From Marinilongibacter aquaticus (lineage in GTDB: Bacteria; Bacteroidota; Bacteroidia; Cytophagales; Spirosomataceae): DNA of 64,000 nt. Shown piece after piece: positions 56,518-64,000 of the stretch. The notes beneath the pieces are model-generated. The model was not told the DNA's origin, ran no database searches, and saw only the letters and a program-made list of their open reading frames with translations. Location: NCBI RefSeq assembly GCF_020149935.1, contig NZ_CP083757.1, positions 1,054,001-1,118,000 on the forward strand. The letters are read 5' to 3'. The position numbers and the translations under genes are program-made. How positions within the stretch are numbered: the stretch's first letter is position 1; every line of letters starts with the position of its first letter.

Positions 56518-57222
56518 ATGAATAGAATTTTACTAACCCTCGGCATAGTACTGATTTTCAAAATTGTCAGTGGACAAACCAGAAATTTCATTGACCAACC
56601 CTATATAGAAACTACAGCTAAATTCGACACATTGGTAAGCCCAGATAGAATTTACCTATCCATTCTACTTTCCGAAAGTGGCACAAAGGGAAAACAAACA
56701 GTTGAGGAGCTTGAACGTAATATGGCCAATAGGTTAAGTGCAATTGGTCTAGATCTTGAAAAGCAACTTTCCTTGAGAGATGTAACAAGCAATTTTAAAA
56801 AGTACTTTCTAAAAACACAGGACATTTTAAAAGCGAAAGCTTATTCTCTTTTGGTTTACAATGCCAATACAGCGGGTCAGGTCATCTATGAAATGGAGAA
56901 AATCGGGATTTCAAATATTAGCATTGAAAGAACCGAATATTTCAAAATGGACGAGTTGAAATTAATGCTGAAAGCTAAAGCTGCAGAAAAAGCAAAAAAA
57001 CAAGCTGAATCAATCGCTAAATCACTAAACCAAACTATTGGCAAAGCAATTCATATTACAGATTTTCAAGCAGATTTGTCAAATGCTCTTCAAGGTCGAG
57101 CCTCTGGCTTAGTAGTTAACGGAAATTTATCGAGACTCGAAGAAGAGTCAGCACCCATTTCCATCGAATTCGAAAAAATAAAAGTAGAAAGTAACTTAAA
57201 TGTAACTTTTATACTAAACTAA
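56518..57222 (+). CDS. SIMPL-domain (DUF541) exported protein
   Basis: From ATG 56518 a signal peptide (ILLTLGIVLIFKIVSGQ) precedes about 215 residues of the SIMPL/DUF541 type: DRIYLSILLSE near the beginning, alternating helices with KAAEKAKKQAESIAKSLN, then beta strands. Members are periplasmic with unknown or stress-related roles. Base composition is AT-rich. The last bases (57198-57219) are repeated upstream at 55730, and a direct repeat begins 14 bases after the stop. Confidence 0.75.
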   Translation: MNRILLTLGIVLIFKIVSGQTRNFIDQPYIETTAKFDTLVSPDRIYLSILLSESGTKGKQTVEELERNMANRLSAIGLDLEKQLSLRDVTSNFKKYFLKTQDILKAKAYSLLVYNANTAGQVIYEMEKIGISNISIERTEYFKMDELKLMLKAKAAEKAKKQAESIAKSLNQTIGKAIHITDFQADLSNALQGRASGLVVNGNLSRLEEESAPISIEFEKIKVESNLNVTFILN

Positions 57223-57235
57223 ATTTTACAACGTG

Positions 57236-57290
57236 CTAAACAACTACTGCCCCAGCCAAACCAGAAATTTCTTGCTTATTTTCAGCTTAA
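57236..57290. repeat. Direct repeat, left copy
   Basis: About 55 bases starting CTAAACAACTACTGCCCC and ending CAGCTTAA. It is about 82 percent identical to the copy at 58088-58143 when aligned by eye with one gap. The two copies bracket the toxin-antitoxin module. Confidence 0.7.
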
Positions 57291-57403
57291 CAAAAGACAA
57301 ACAAAACTCATCTAACAGATAATACATGAGGCTGTTAGCCTTTGCCGAAAAACACGTGCAATAAATCTAAAACAAACACGTATTTTTGTTAAAAAGAAAA
57401 TAG

Positions 57404-57658
57404 ATGAATACGAAATTGACTTTGACGATTGAAAAAGAGGTTATTGAGATAGCCAAGAAATACGCGAAAGAAAAAGGGCAAAGCCTTTCTGAAATGGTCG
57501 AAAACTATTTCAAATTTGTGACCGTGAAAAGAGCCAAAATCAAAGAAAAACAACTTTCACCAAAAGTTAGAAAGCTGAGAGGGATTATCAAAACGGACGA
57601 GAACCTTGATTACAAACAAATTTTGACCGAAGAGCTTTCAAAAAAATATGGAGTATAA
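57404..57658 (+). CDS. DUF6364-family antitoxin
   Basis: An 84-residue protein with a ribbon-helix-helix-like N-terminus (KLTLTIEKEVIEIAKKYAKE followed by KGQSLSEMVENYF), as in DUF6364 antitoxins paired with PIN toxins. The C-terminus (about 50-84) is charged and probably binds the toxin. The stop lies 11 bases inside the toxin gene. TATTTTTG at 57381-57388 is a candidate -7 element, but no -33 partner is at the usual distance. Confidence 0.8.
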   Translation: MNTKLTLTIEKEVIEIAKKYAKEKGQSLSEMVENYFKFVTVKRAKIKEKQLSPKVRKLRGIIKTDENLDYKQILTEELSKKYGV

Positions 57659-58091
57659 ACTTTTTGTAGATTCCGATGTCGTTATCGACTTTTTTACCGA
57701 TCGAAAGCCCTTCGCGAACCCAGCGAGTGAGCTTTTCGAACTCAGTGAACAGGGCGTTGTAAAAATTTATTTGTCAGCCATAAGTATCAACAACATTTAT
57801 TATATCGTCAGAAGGTTCTTAGGTAACAAAAAGTCACTCGAGGTTATCGAAACTTTGGCCGAGATGACTGAAATTATTGGAACAACAAAAAAAGAGATTA
57901 TCCAGGCTTTAAAAAATAATTTTACAGATTACGAGGATTCAATTCAATATTCTTCGGCTCTTACAATTAAGGATTTGGATGCAATAATTACGCGAAACAT
58001 AAAAGATTACAGAAGTTCTACAATTGCCGTTATGACCCCTTTGAACTTTATTAAAATGAAAGAAAGAAATGAGGGTCAACAGCTTCTCTAA
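57648..58091 (+). CDS. PIN-domain toxin (VapC-like)
   Basis: The 147-residue protein shows the PIN-domain residues: Asp8 and nearby acidic residues (DSDVVIDFF), the central acidic motif TDYEDSIQ, and the typical TRNIKDYRSS near the end, which should form a metal-dependent RNase site. It overlaps the antitoxin gene by 11 bases, so it is translated from the same message. The pair forms a type II toxin-antitoxin module and is flanked by direct repeats. Confidence 0.85.
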   Translation: MEYKLFVDSDVVIDFFTDRKPFANPASELFELSEQGVVKIYLSAISINNIYYIVRRFLGNKKSLEVIETLAEMTEIIGTTKKEIIQALKNNFTDYEDSIQYSSALTIKDLDAIITRNIKDYRSSTIAVMTPLNFIKMKERNEGQQLL

Positions 58092-58143
58092 ACAACTACC
58101 ACCCCTAGCTAAATCCAAAATTTCTTGCTTATTTCCTACTTAA
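58088..58143. repeat. Direct repeat, right copy
   Basis: Begins CTAAACAACTACCACCCC and overlaps the stop codon of the PIN toxin gene, ending near CTACTTAA. It matches the copy at 57236-57290 with about ten differences and one gap. Confidence 0.7.
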
Positions 58144-58208
58144 GTTTCATTCAAACATTGGCACACAACTTACCATCACAATCCTTTGGCACTAAAAAAA
58201 CATGACAC

Positions 58209-58831
58209 TTGAATAAGCAATATGTACACAAAGCATTTGGGCTGGCTGCAGCCCTGTTGAGTGCTTACTATTTATACCGGGAATAAAATTCCGATTTTTT
58301 ACCGAGGGCAATCTGTCCGAAAAAGCCATCTGGTACACCTTGCATTTGGCTACCGCAATTGGGCCACTGGTTCTTGGTCCCTTTCAATTTTGGACTTGGC
58401 TTCGCGTGCAGCACCCTCTTGTTCACCGCACTTTGGGAAAAATCTACATGATTGGCTCATTTTTTGGTGGACTCACCGCTCTTTACCTTGGCCTAAGCAT
58501 TGATTTGGAAGGCTCAAAAGTCCCGCTTTTTCTCCTGTCTTGCACTTGGTTGTTCATGACCATTGCCGCCTGGATTACGATCAGGAACAAAAATATCGCT
58601 GGACACCGATTATTTGCTATCCGAAGCTACGCCCTTGCGATGGTTTTTGTGTTCCTCCGCCTGATCGGCGACATCCCGCAAGACAAATTATTCTTTTTCA
58701 TCAAATCACCGGAAATTCGAGACACCACGCTTGAATGGCTCAGTTGGATTATACCCCTATTGACAATAGAACTGATTTATTCTTGGATTCCGCTGTTGAG
58801 CAATAAGAAACGCCAAACCCGCCGAGCCTGA
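58209..58831 (+). pseudogene. DUF2306 membrane protein, interrupted by a frameshift
   Basis: Read from TTG 58209 the frame gives NKQYVHKAFGLAAALLSAYY and then stops at TAA 58284-58286 just after LYRE. The frame two bases away begins without an ATG and continues with FRFFTEGNLSEKAIWYTLHL and the rest of a DUF2306 multi-pass membrane protein (GPLVLGPFQFW, HRTLGKIYMIGSF) to 58831. The parts join well if one base is restored around 58278-58283 (tac cg-gga). A one-base deletion or a sequencing error explains this; a fresh start at TTG 58340 would lose the first helix. Function of DUF2306 is unknown. Confidence 0.75.
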
Positions 58832-58989
58832 CACGGCAAACAGCATTGTGCCTAGCCCAATGCTTGATCGAAAATCCAATGTGTTTTGCTAAATTAGGCC
58901 AGCCAGTGGAAAGGCCTTTGGGATTTCCGACTCAAAAAAACAGGCTCAAACTCTCGACCAAAAGCAGATAGAACGCGATTAAGCACGTC

Positions 58990-59568
58990 ATGAAAAAAAC
59001 ATTCATCGGACTAATAAAAGAAATCATCCCGGTAATAATTGGGATTTTGATTGCCTTGTTTATCGACAATTGGAAAGAACAAAAAGAAGAGGAAAAGTAT
59101 GTCGATCAAATATTGGAATCGGTAAAATTGGAACTCAAAGAAAACAAAACCGATATCGCCGAAAACATCTCGTCACAAAAAGAATTGATTGACAGTTTAA
59201 ACCATTACGCCGACGACAAAGAGCTTTCCGTGCTTCAGATTCTCTACAAAGTGAAGGGCTTTCATGCACCCAAAATTCGCACCAATTATTGGATCGCCAT
59301 TTCGAACACAAAAATTGAATTGTTCGACTATCACAAACTCAGTGTATTGAGCAACATTGAAGAGGAAAAAGAGCTTTTAAAAGGGAAATTATATTATTTG
59401 ATGAACCTTATATATTCAGATTCAAGAGACACTTCAAGAGAAAAAAAGGAGCAAGTTGTGCTTTTGGTCATGGATATAATCAGCACTGAAAGAACAATCA
59501 ATCAAGAAATTGAAGCTTTTGAAGATTTACAACCGCTCGTGAAAAAACAAAGCGAGCACAGCCCCTAA
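58990..59568 (+). CDS. Small membrane-anchored protein, DUF6090-like
   Basis: The 192-residue protein has one N-terminal transmembrane segment (EIIPVIIGILIALFIDNW), followed by a highly charged, mostly helical domain (KEQKEEEKYVDQILESVKLE and further). The start layout resembles DUF6090-type proteins; assignment is tentative. It is followed after 12 bases by the next secreted-protein gene. Confidence 0.6.
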   Translation: MKKTFIGLIKEIIPVIIGILIALFIDNWKEQKEEEKYVDQILESVKLELKENKTDIAENISSQKELIDSLNHYADDKELSVLQILYKVKGFHAPKIRTNYWIAISNTKIELFDYHKLSVLSNIEEEKELLKGKLYYLMNLIYSDSRDTSREKKEQVVLLVMDIISTERTINQEIEAFEDLQPLVKKQSEHSP

Positions 59569-59580
59569 TCGCCCTGAAAA

Positions 59581-60549
59581 ATGAAAATACTGTTGATACT
59601 TATTTGTCTATTGCCCGCCCACAGTTTTGCTCAGTTCACTTCCGAAGCACCGCAAGATTACGGAGAGTATCATCAGCAGATACAGCAGGCGGAAATCGCG
59701 ATCGCGAAGGCCAAATTTCAAGAAGCCTTGCAGATTTACACCGAGCTTTTCCATGCCTTTGATTTCATTTTCCTAAGAGATTACAAAATTGCGGCTCAGC
59801 TTGCTCTGCATTTGAATGAGAAAGAAAAAGCTTTTGAATTTATCCAAAAAGGCATTGCGGCAGGCTGGGATTTGAAAAACCTCAAACAAAATACCTTTCT
59901 CGCCAAACTTCGGCACGAACCCGAATGGGAGTCCATTGAAAACAACTATGCCGAGCGTAGACAAGATTATTTGGAAAGCTTGGATCAGTTCACCCGAGAG
60001 CAAGTGCACGAGATGTTCAAGTTGGACCAAAAAAGGGCATTCGGGGCCTTCATTCGGGTCTTCGACAAGGCACAAGAAAAATACGCGATCAGAAAATTTG
60101 CTCCTCATAGCGAAAAACAAATGGAGAAGCTTGTTCAGATTTTGGAAGAACGGGGCTATCCCGGCGAACGACTCATCGGCAATAACTTTTGGATGTCGAC
60201 CGTACTCAGCCATCACAATTCCATTACGACAAACTATGCGAAAAAGGATAGCCTGTACCCCTTTATTCGGCCAAAACTCATTGAAGCCATCGACAAAGGG
60301 CAGATTTCGCCTTATGAATTTGCTTTAATCGACGATTGGTACATTACCGTCAGTGCCAATCGGACACAGACAGGCTATGGCTATCTCATTCCGCCATCGC
60401 CTGCGAATCTTACCGAAACGAATGCCCTGCGTGAGCAAATAGGCCTTAGAAGCGTGGCCCTGCGAAATACGCTCGTCGATGTGCAAGAAGAAACCGGCAT
60501 GGATTTTTATTTGCCCGACTGGATAAAGGGCAAAATCGAAGTGGAATGA
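59581..60549 (+). CDS. Secreted TPR-containing protein, unknown function
   Basis: A signal peptide (LLILICLLPAHSFA) precedes about 300 residues. The first part (about 20-120) has TPR-like helices (AEIAIAKAKFQEALQIYTEL), and the second part includes conserved-looking motifs such as GNNFWMSTVLSHH and EFALIDDWY. The second half resembles a domain often following such repeats in Bacteroidota (DUF6624-like), tentatively. Confidence 0.6.
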   Translation: MKILLILICLLPAHSFAQFTSEAPQDYGEYHQQIQQAEIAIAKAKFQEALQIYTELFHAFDFIFLRDYKIAAQLALHLNEKEKAFEFIQKGIAAGWDLKNLKQNTFLAKLRHEPEWESIENNYAERRQDYLESLDQFTREQVHEMFKLDQKRAFGAFIRVFDKAQEKYAIRKFAPHSEKQMEKLVQILEERGYPGERLIGNNFWMSTVLSHHNSITTNYAKKDSLYPFIRPKLIEAIDKGQISPYEFALIDDWYITVSANRTQTGYGYLIPPSPANLTETNALREQIGLRSVALRNTLVDVQEETGMDFYLPDWIKGKIEVE

Positions 60550-60631
60550 ACCCAAGTGCTTGAAGATATAAGTAAGTTTACAAAAGCTTTTTTACGCACG
60601 AATTTGTATAATCCAAAACAACAACAAAGAG

Positions 60632-61954
60632 ATGAAAAAGGTAATCTTAGCGACCGTTTTGCTTTTGACGTTTAGTAAAGTGGGTTCAGCACAATCGAAC
60701 TTTGACAAAACAAAGTTGGACCGCTATTTCAATGCACTCGAAGAACACAACAAGTTTATGGGCAGTGTTGCCGTTTCTAAAAACGGGGAAATTATTTATG
60801 CGAAAACAATTGGCTACGCAGATCTTGAAAACAAGGTAAAAGCCAATGAAAAAACCAAGTACCGAATTGGCTCAATTTCCAAATCCTTCACAACAGTTTT
60901 AATCTTAAGAGCCATCCAAGAAAAGAGATTGGATTTAGACCAAACCATTGAAAAGTGGTTCCCGACCCTTGAAAATGCCGGAGAAATAACAGTAAAGCAA
61001 TTACTAAGCCATAGAAGCGGGATACACAATTTCACAAATAACGCAGACTATTTGAAGTGGAACACAAAGGCAAAAACCGAAAAAGAGATGGTCGAAATTA
61101 TAGCCAAAGGCGGCAGCGATTTTGAGCCAGACAGTAAAGCAGAATACAGCAACTCAAACTTTGTTCTTTTGACATACATCCTCGAAAAGACCCTTTCGAA
61201 ATCGTATGCCAACTTATTGCAGGAATACATTGTTGCACCAATCGGTTTAACAGACACCTACGTTTTTGGGGGAATCGATCCAGAAAAAAACGAGAGTAAA
61301 TCGTATCGTTTCATGGGAGACTGGAAATTGCAACCCGAAACCGACTACACAATTCCTTTGGGTGCAGGGGCAATAATCTCAACACCGAGCGATCTCACAA
61401 AATTTGCCGACGCCTTATTCGAAGGTAAGCTTTTGACCGCGGAAAGTCTGGAAACAATGAAAACCATAAAAGACGGATACGGTGTCGGATTGTTTCAAAC
61501 CCCTTTCTACAAAAACATCGGTTACGGACACACGGGCGGAATTGACGGCTTCAGCTCCGTTTATTCTCATTTCCCCGACGACAAAATTTCGTACGCCTTG
61601 ACATCCAACGGCTCGAACTTTAACAACAACGACATTTCAATTGCCGTATTGAGTGCAGTTTACGGTAAAGCCTATGAAATTCCTACATTCCAAGTTTACG
61701 CCCTGACCGCAGAAGACTTGGACAAGTATTTGGGCGTTTACGCTTCCACACAAATCCCATTAAAAATCACAATCACAAAAGACGGAAACACTTTAATTGC
61801 CCAAGGGTCGGGCCAGGCAGCTTTTCCACTCGAAGCCACAGAAAAGGACAAATTCAAATTTGATCAAGCCGGTGCAAAATTTGAATTCAAGCCAACAGAC
61901 AAAACAATGACCTTATTTCAAGGTGGTGGAAAAATCGAATTCACAAAAGAATAA
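60632..61954 (+). CDS. Class C beta-lactamase-like serine hydrolase, exported
   Basis: A signal peptide (cleavage after GSA) is followed by a beta-lactamase-like domain. Ser81-x-x-Lys84 in GSISKSF, Tyr box in YSNSNF and HTGGIDG near the end form the active site. The C-terminal about 100 residues are a separate beta domain. Like the copy at 52009, it may act as an esterase, D-amino-acid peptidase or peptidoglycan enzyme. It is not clearly linked to its neighbours. Confidence 0.82.
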   Translation: MKKVILATVLLLTFSKVGSAQSNFDKTKLDRYFNALEEHNKFMGSVAVSKNGEIIYAKTIGYADLENKVKANEKTKYRIGSISKSFTTVLILRAIQEKRLDLDQTIEKWFPTLENAGEITVKQLLSHRSGIHNFTNNADYLKWNTKAKTEKEMVEIIAKGGSDFEPDSKAEYSNSNFVLLTYILEKTLSKSYANLLQEYIVAPIGLTDTYVFGGIDPEKNESKSYRFMGDWKLQPETDYTIPLGAGAIISTPSDLTKFADALFEGKLLTAESLETMKTIKDGYGVGLFQTPFYKNIGYGHTGGIDGFSSVYSHFPDDKISYALTSNGSNFNNNDISIAVLSAVYGKAYEIPTFQVYALTAEDLDKYLGVYASTQIPLKITITKDGNTLIAQGSGQAAFPLEATEKDKFKFDQAGAKFEFKPTDKTMTLFQGGGKIEFTKE

Positions 61955-62023
61955 AATTCCCAACAATTAATGCGATATTCAACTGTGAATATCTAGTAAA
62001 CAACGGATTAAACAAAATCTAAA

Positions 62024-62461
62024 ATGGCTCTGATCAACCCTCACATTAATTTCAACGGAAATGCCGAAGAGGCGTTCAATTTCTACAAGTCGGTTTTTGG
62101 TGGTGAATTCTTGAAAATCATGCGTTTCAAAGACATCGCCAGTGCAGAGTTTCCTGTGGCTGAACACGAGGCCAATAAAATCATGCACATTGCCCTGTCC
62201 ATCGGCCCCAATGTTTTGATGGCAAACGATGTGCCCGAAAGCTTGGGCCGAACCAACGAAAACGAAAACAGAAGCAAAATTGCAATAAGTGCGGAAAGCA
62301 AAGAAGAAGCCGACAAGCTTTTCAATGGTCTTTCGGAGGGCGGTCAGGTAGAAATGCCGATCACAGACAGCCCTTGGGGATCGTATTTTGGCATGTTCAG
62401 AGACAAATACGGCATTGAATGGATGGTAGATTACGATCCCAATTATAAAGGCCAGATATAG
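62024..62461 (+). CDS. VOC-superfamily protein, PhnB/glyoxalase-like
   Basis: The 145-residue protein has the vicinal-oxygen-chelate fold of the PhnB-like group (starts with INPHINFNGNAEEAFNFYKS and ends with FRDKYGIEWMVDY). Proteins of this group are dimers, often without a proven reaction. The likely metal or ligand position is not decisive from sequence alone. Confidence 0.82.
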   Translation: MALINPHINFNGNAEEAFNFYKSVFGGEFLKIMRFKDIASAEFPVAEHEANKIMHIALSIGPNVLMANDVPESLGRTNENENRSKIAISAESKEEADKLFNGLSEGGQVEMPITDSPWGSYFGMFRDKYGIEWMVDYDPNYKGQI

Positions 62462-62578
62462 GCACAAACAGGAATATGACTTTTGGTGCACCCACCAAGA
62501 GGTACCAAAATTGGACAAAAACACAGAGGACTGGCCTGTAAAGAACAGAGAACCTTTTACGATAAAACAGATAAATAC

Positions 62579-62950
62579 ATGAAAAAAGACAAAATCATTT
62601 TTTGGATCGCCACCACGATCATCGCCCTGTTCGAGGGCCTCATGCCCGCCCTCACGTCGCAAACCGAATTGGCCAAAGAAGGCATTCGGCACTTAGGCTA
62701 TCCCGATTATTTTGGAAACGCTTTGGTGATTTTTAAAATCTTGGGCGTTTTGGTTTTAATTATTCCACCTGTGCCCAAAAGAGTAAAAGAATGGGCCTAC
62801 GCAGGTTTCACCTTTGATTTCATTTTTGCCATGATCAGCCATGGAGCTGTCGACGGTATCAATGGCCAAACCTTTTTCCCTTTGTTTGTGCTGGGCATTT
62901 TGGCCGTTTCGTACTTCTACTATCACAAATTGAATCCCGACAAAATATAA
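62579..62950 (+). CDS. DoxX-like membrane protein
   Basis: From ATG 62579 about 123 residues with four hydrophobic segments; the arrangement (AKEGIRHLGYPDYFGNALVI, then ILGVLVLIIPPVPKRVKEWA) matches the DoxX-like family. It follows the VOC gene by about 120 bases and is closed by a terminator. The function of DoxX-like proteins is not established; some act in thiosulfate or redox metabolism. Confidence 0.78.
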   Translation: MKKDKIIFWIATTIIALFEGLMPALTSQTELAKEGIRHLGYPDYFGNALVIFKILGVLVLIIPPVPKRVKEWAYAGFTFDFIFAMISHGAVDGINGQTFFPLFVLGILAVSYFYYHKLNPDKI

Positions 62951-63001
62951 ACCGCGGTCCGTTTGAGAGCCGATTTACTCCCATTCAGAGATTGACAACA
63001 G

Positions 63002-63031
63002 GGCTTGGGGCCTCGGCCCTAAGCCTTTCTT
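63002..63031 (+). terminator. Intrinsic terminator after the DoxX-like gene
   Basis: GGCTTGGGGC pairs with GCCCTAAGCC (63002-63025, one G-T pair, a four-base loop) and is followed by TTTCTT. The stem is GC-rich and stable. Confidence 0.75.
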
Positions 63032-63062
63032 CATTCGCAAGAGCCAGATTAAAAAAGTGAAC

Positions 63063-63653
63063 ATGGACAGTCGCCAAAAATTAGCCGCATTTTTGCAAAA
63101 ACGCGTCGAAGTCGATCCAGAAGAAACACAGGCCTTTGTGTCGGCTTTTACAGAAAAGAAATTGCGTAAAAAACAGTGGCTTGTGCAGCCTGGCTTTGTG
63201 GCGACGCACAGGTATTACCTCATCGATGGAGCCTTGCGTTCTTTCCTCCTTACCGAAAATGGGCAGGAAATCACCATTGCACTCGCCATCGCCGATTGGT
63301 GGATCAGCGACTACAACAGCTATATCTACCAGCAACCGGCCACTTTATTTGTAGAAGCCATAAGCAATTCGACCGTCATGCAATTGAGTTTTGCCGAAGA
63401 ACAAAGGCTCAAAGCGGCCAATCCGAAATTTGAAACCTTTTTTCGCATTATTGCCGAGCGTGGTCTTGCCGCCCAGCAAAGACGCATTATTGCACAACAT
63501 ACACAAAGTGCACAGGCCAGTTACGACAGCTTCCGTACGCATTATGCCGACTTCTTGCACGAAATTCCGCAATACATCATCGCTTCTTTTCTTGGGATGT
63601 CTACCGAATTTCTTTCCAAGATCAGAAACCAAAAAGTGCCCAAGAGAAATTGA
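63063..63653 (+). CDS. Crp/Fnr-family transcriptional regulator
   Basis: The 196-residue protein has the cyclic-nucleotide-binding-like domain (about 25-115, with GALRSFLLTENGQEI) and a C-terminal winged helix (FLHEIPQYIIASFLGMSTEF). The typical cAMP-binding Arg and a [4Fe-4S] Cys set are not visible, so the ligand is unknown. Start is the ATG at 63063; a GTG at 63057 would add two residues. No palindrome for self-regulation is seen in the short upstream region. Confidence 0.82.
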   Translation: MDSRQKLAAFLQKRVEVDPEETQAFVSAFTEKKLRKKQWLVQPGFVATHRYYLIDGALRSFLLTENGQEITIALAIADWWISDYNSYIYQQPATLFVEAISNSTVMQLSFAEEQRLKAANPKFETFFRIIAERGLAAQQRRIIAQHTQSAQASYDSFRTHYADFLHEIPQYIIASFLGMSTEFLSKIRNQKVPKRN

Positions 63654-63782
63654 ACTACTTCAAGTTCTTTTATTAAGCCAGATCATTTTTCAACTCATTC
63701 CGAACGGCGAACTTTACGAAACGATCAAGACCTACAAAATTGATCGAAAAGGACTATTTTGAATCGAAAAAAAATACCAATT

Positions 63783-64000
63783 ATGGAACGACTAATTTGG
63801 ATCGCCTTGGCCTTTATTGCCGGAGCTTTTTTACCCCTTCAAGCGGGCATGAACGGAAAATTGGCCAAAACGGGCGGCAGCCCAGTACATGCCTCCATGA
63901 TTTCATTCGTGATCGGAGCATTCGCTTTGGCCATTTACATTTTGGCCGTATCGCAGAATATGTCTTGGAAAGGCCTCAAAGAAGCCCCGGCCTACGCCTG
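63783..64000 (+). CDS. DMT-type transporter, N-terminal part (partial)
   Basis: The first 72 residues before the right edge have two hydrophobic segments and the sequence PLQAGMNGKLAKTGG, as in the YdcZ/DUF606 (drug/metabolite transporter-like) family. The gene continues beyond the window. The 129-base gap before it shows nothing further. Confidence 0.7.
   Translation, partial: MERLIWIALAFIAGAFLPLQAGMNGKLAKTGGSPVHASMISFVIGAFALAIYILAVSQNMSWKGLKEAPAYA

Noticed and set aside
55746-58262. CTAAACAAC motifs considered as integron attC sites of a gene-cassette array
   Set aside because: The motif does not match RYYYAAC, the expected GTTRRRY partners do not pair with it in a hairpin, and no integron integrase is in the window. 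I keep only the repeat observation.
58270-58290. Programmed ribosomal frameshift in the DUF2306 gene
   Set aside because: No slippery heptamer followed by a pseudoknot is seen at the junction, and the family is not known for frameshifting; a deletion or sequencing error is simpler.
52009-61954. The two serine hydrolases as beta-lactam resistance genes
   Set aside because: They keep the S-x-x-K and Tyr boxes but have HFGG or HTGG in place of KTG and extra C-terminal domains, as in esterases and peptidases of the same superfamily.

Overview
The window looks like chromosomal DNA of a Bacteroidota bacterium, most likely of the Cytophagales type. The evidence is a SusC/SusD pair, a hybrid two-component sensor with a C-terminal AraC domain, RagB and outer-membrane beta-barrel families, Bacteroidota-style promoter elements (TAnnTTTG), weak Shine-Dalgarno signals, and a moderate, AT-leaning base composition. 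I saw no tRNA, rRNA, CRISPR array, transposase or integrase. Gene starts are often uncertain because ribosome binding sites are weak; where I moved a start inward the reason is given.

Region 1 (1-26 kb) is mostly housekeeping. It holds a membrane-anchored pentaheme cytochrome, a GNAT acetyltransferase, an RluD-type pseudouridine synthase, a PLP-dependent deaminase, HslU, a three-gene overlapping unit of two LVIVD lipoproteins and an outer-membrane-like protein, a SerC-like aminotransferase with MarC, a Rieske lipoprotein, MenE, an XRE regulator with HslV (separated from HslU by about 7 kb), a ThuA-like protein, an SDR enzyme, YidC, an LpoA-like TPR/periplasmic-binding protein, HemL, a glycosyltransferase-like membrane protein, an MsbA-type ABC exporter and a TonB-dependent receptor.

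Region 2 (26-49 kb) is a polysaccharide utilization locus. Ten genes on the minus strand (48024 down to 31171) run nearly without gaps from a candidate promoter at about 48081 to a terminator at about 31050-31076: SusC, SusD, a GH5-like mannanase-type enzyme, a GH2 beta-mannosidase-type enzyme, a second clan GH-A enzyme, an MFS transporter, a divergent GH10 protein, a glucarate-dehydratase-like enolase, an SDR and an RraA-family protein. An IclR regulator lies upstream and a 1290-residue hybrid two-component system lies downstream. The last part reads as a sugar-acid pathway (uptake, dehydration, cleavage, reduction/oxidation) attached to the glycosidases, which is the most interesting system in the window.

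Region 3 (49-52 kb) looks like a zinc-limitation locus. Two perfect copies of the 15-bp palindrome TGCAACATTGTTGCA, 39 bp apart, sit on a candidate promoter before a COG0523 GTPase, followed by a DUF3299-type protein and a MerC-family membrane protein.

Region 4 (52-64 kb) is accessory: two class C beta-lactamase-like serine hydrolases, a MepB-family protein, a Kelch-type secreted protein, an AT-rich patch with a SIMPL-domain protein and a DUF6364/PIN toxin-antitoxin pair bracketed by direct repeats, a DUF2306 membrane gene broken by a one-base frameshift, small secreted or membrane proteins, a VOC-fold protein, a DoxX-like protein, a Crp/Fnr regulator and the start of a DMT-type transporter at the right edge.
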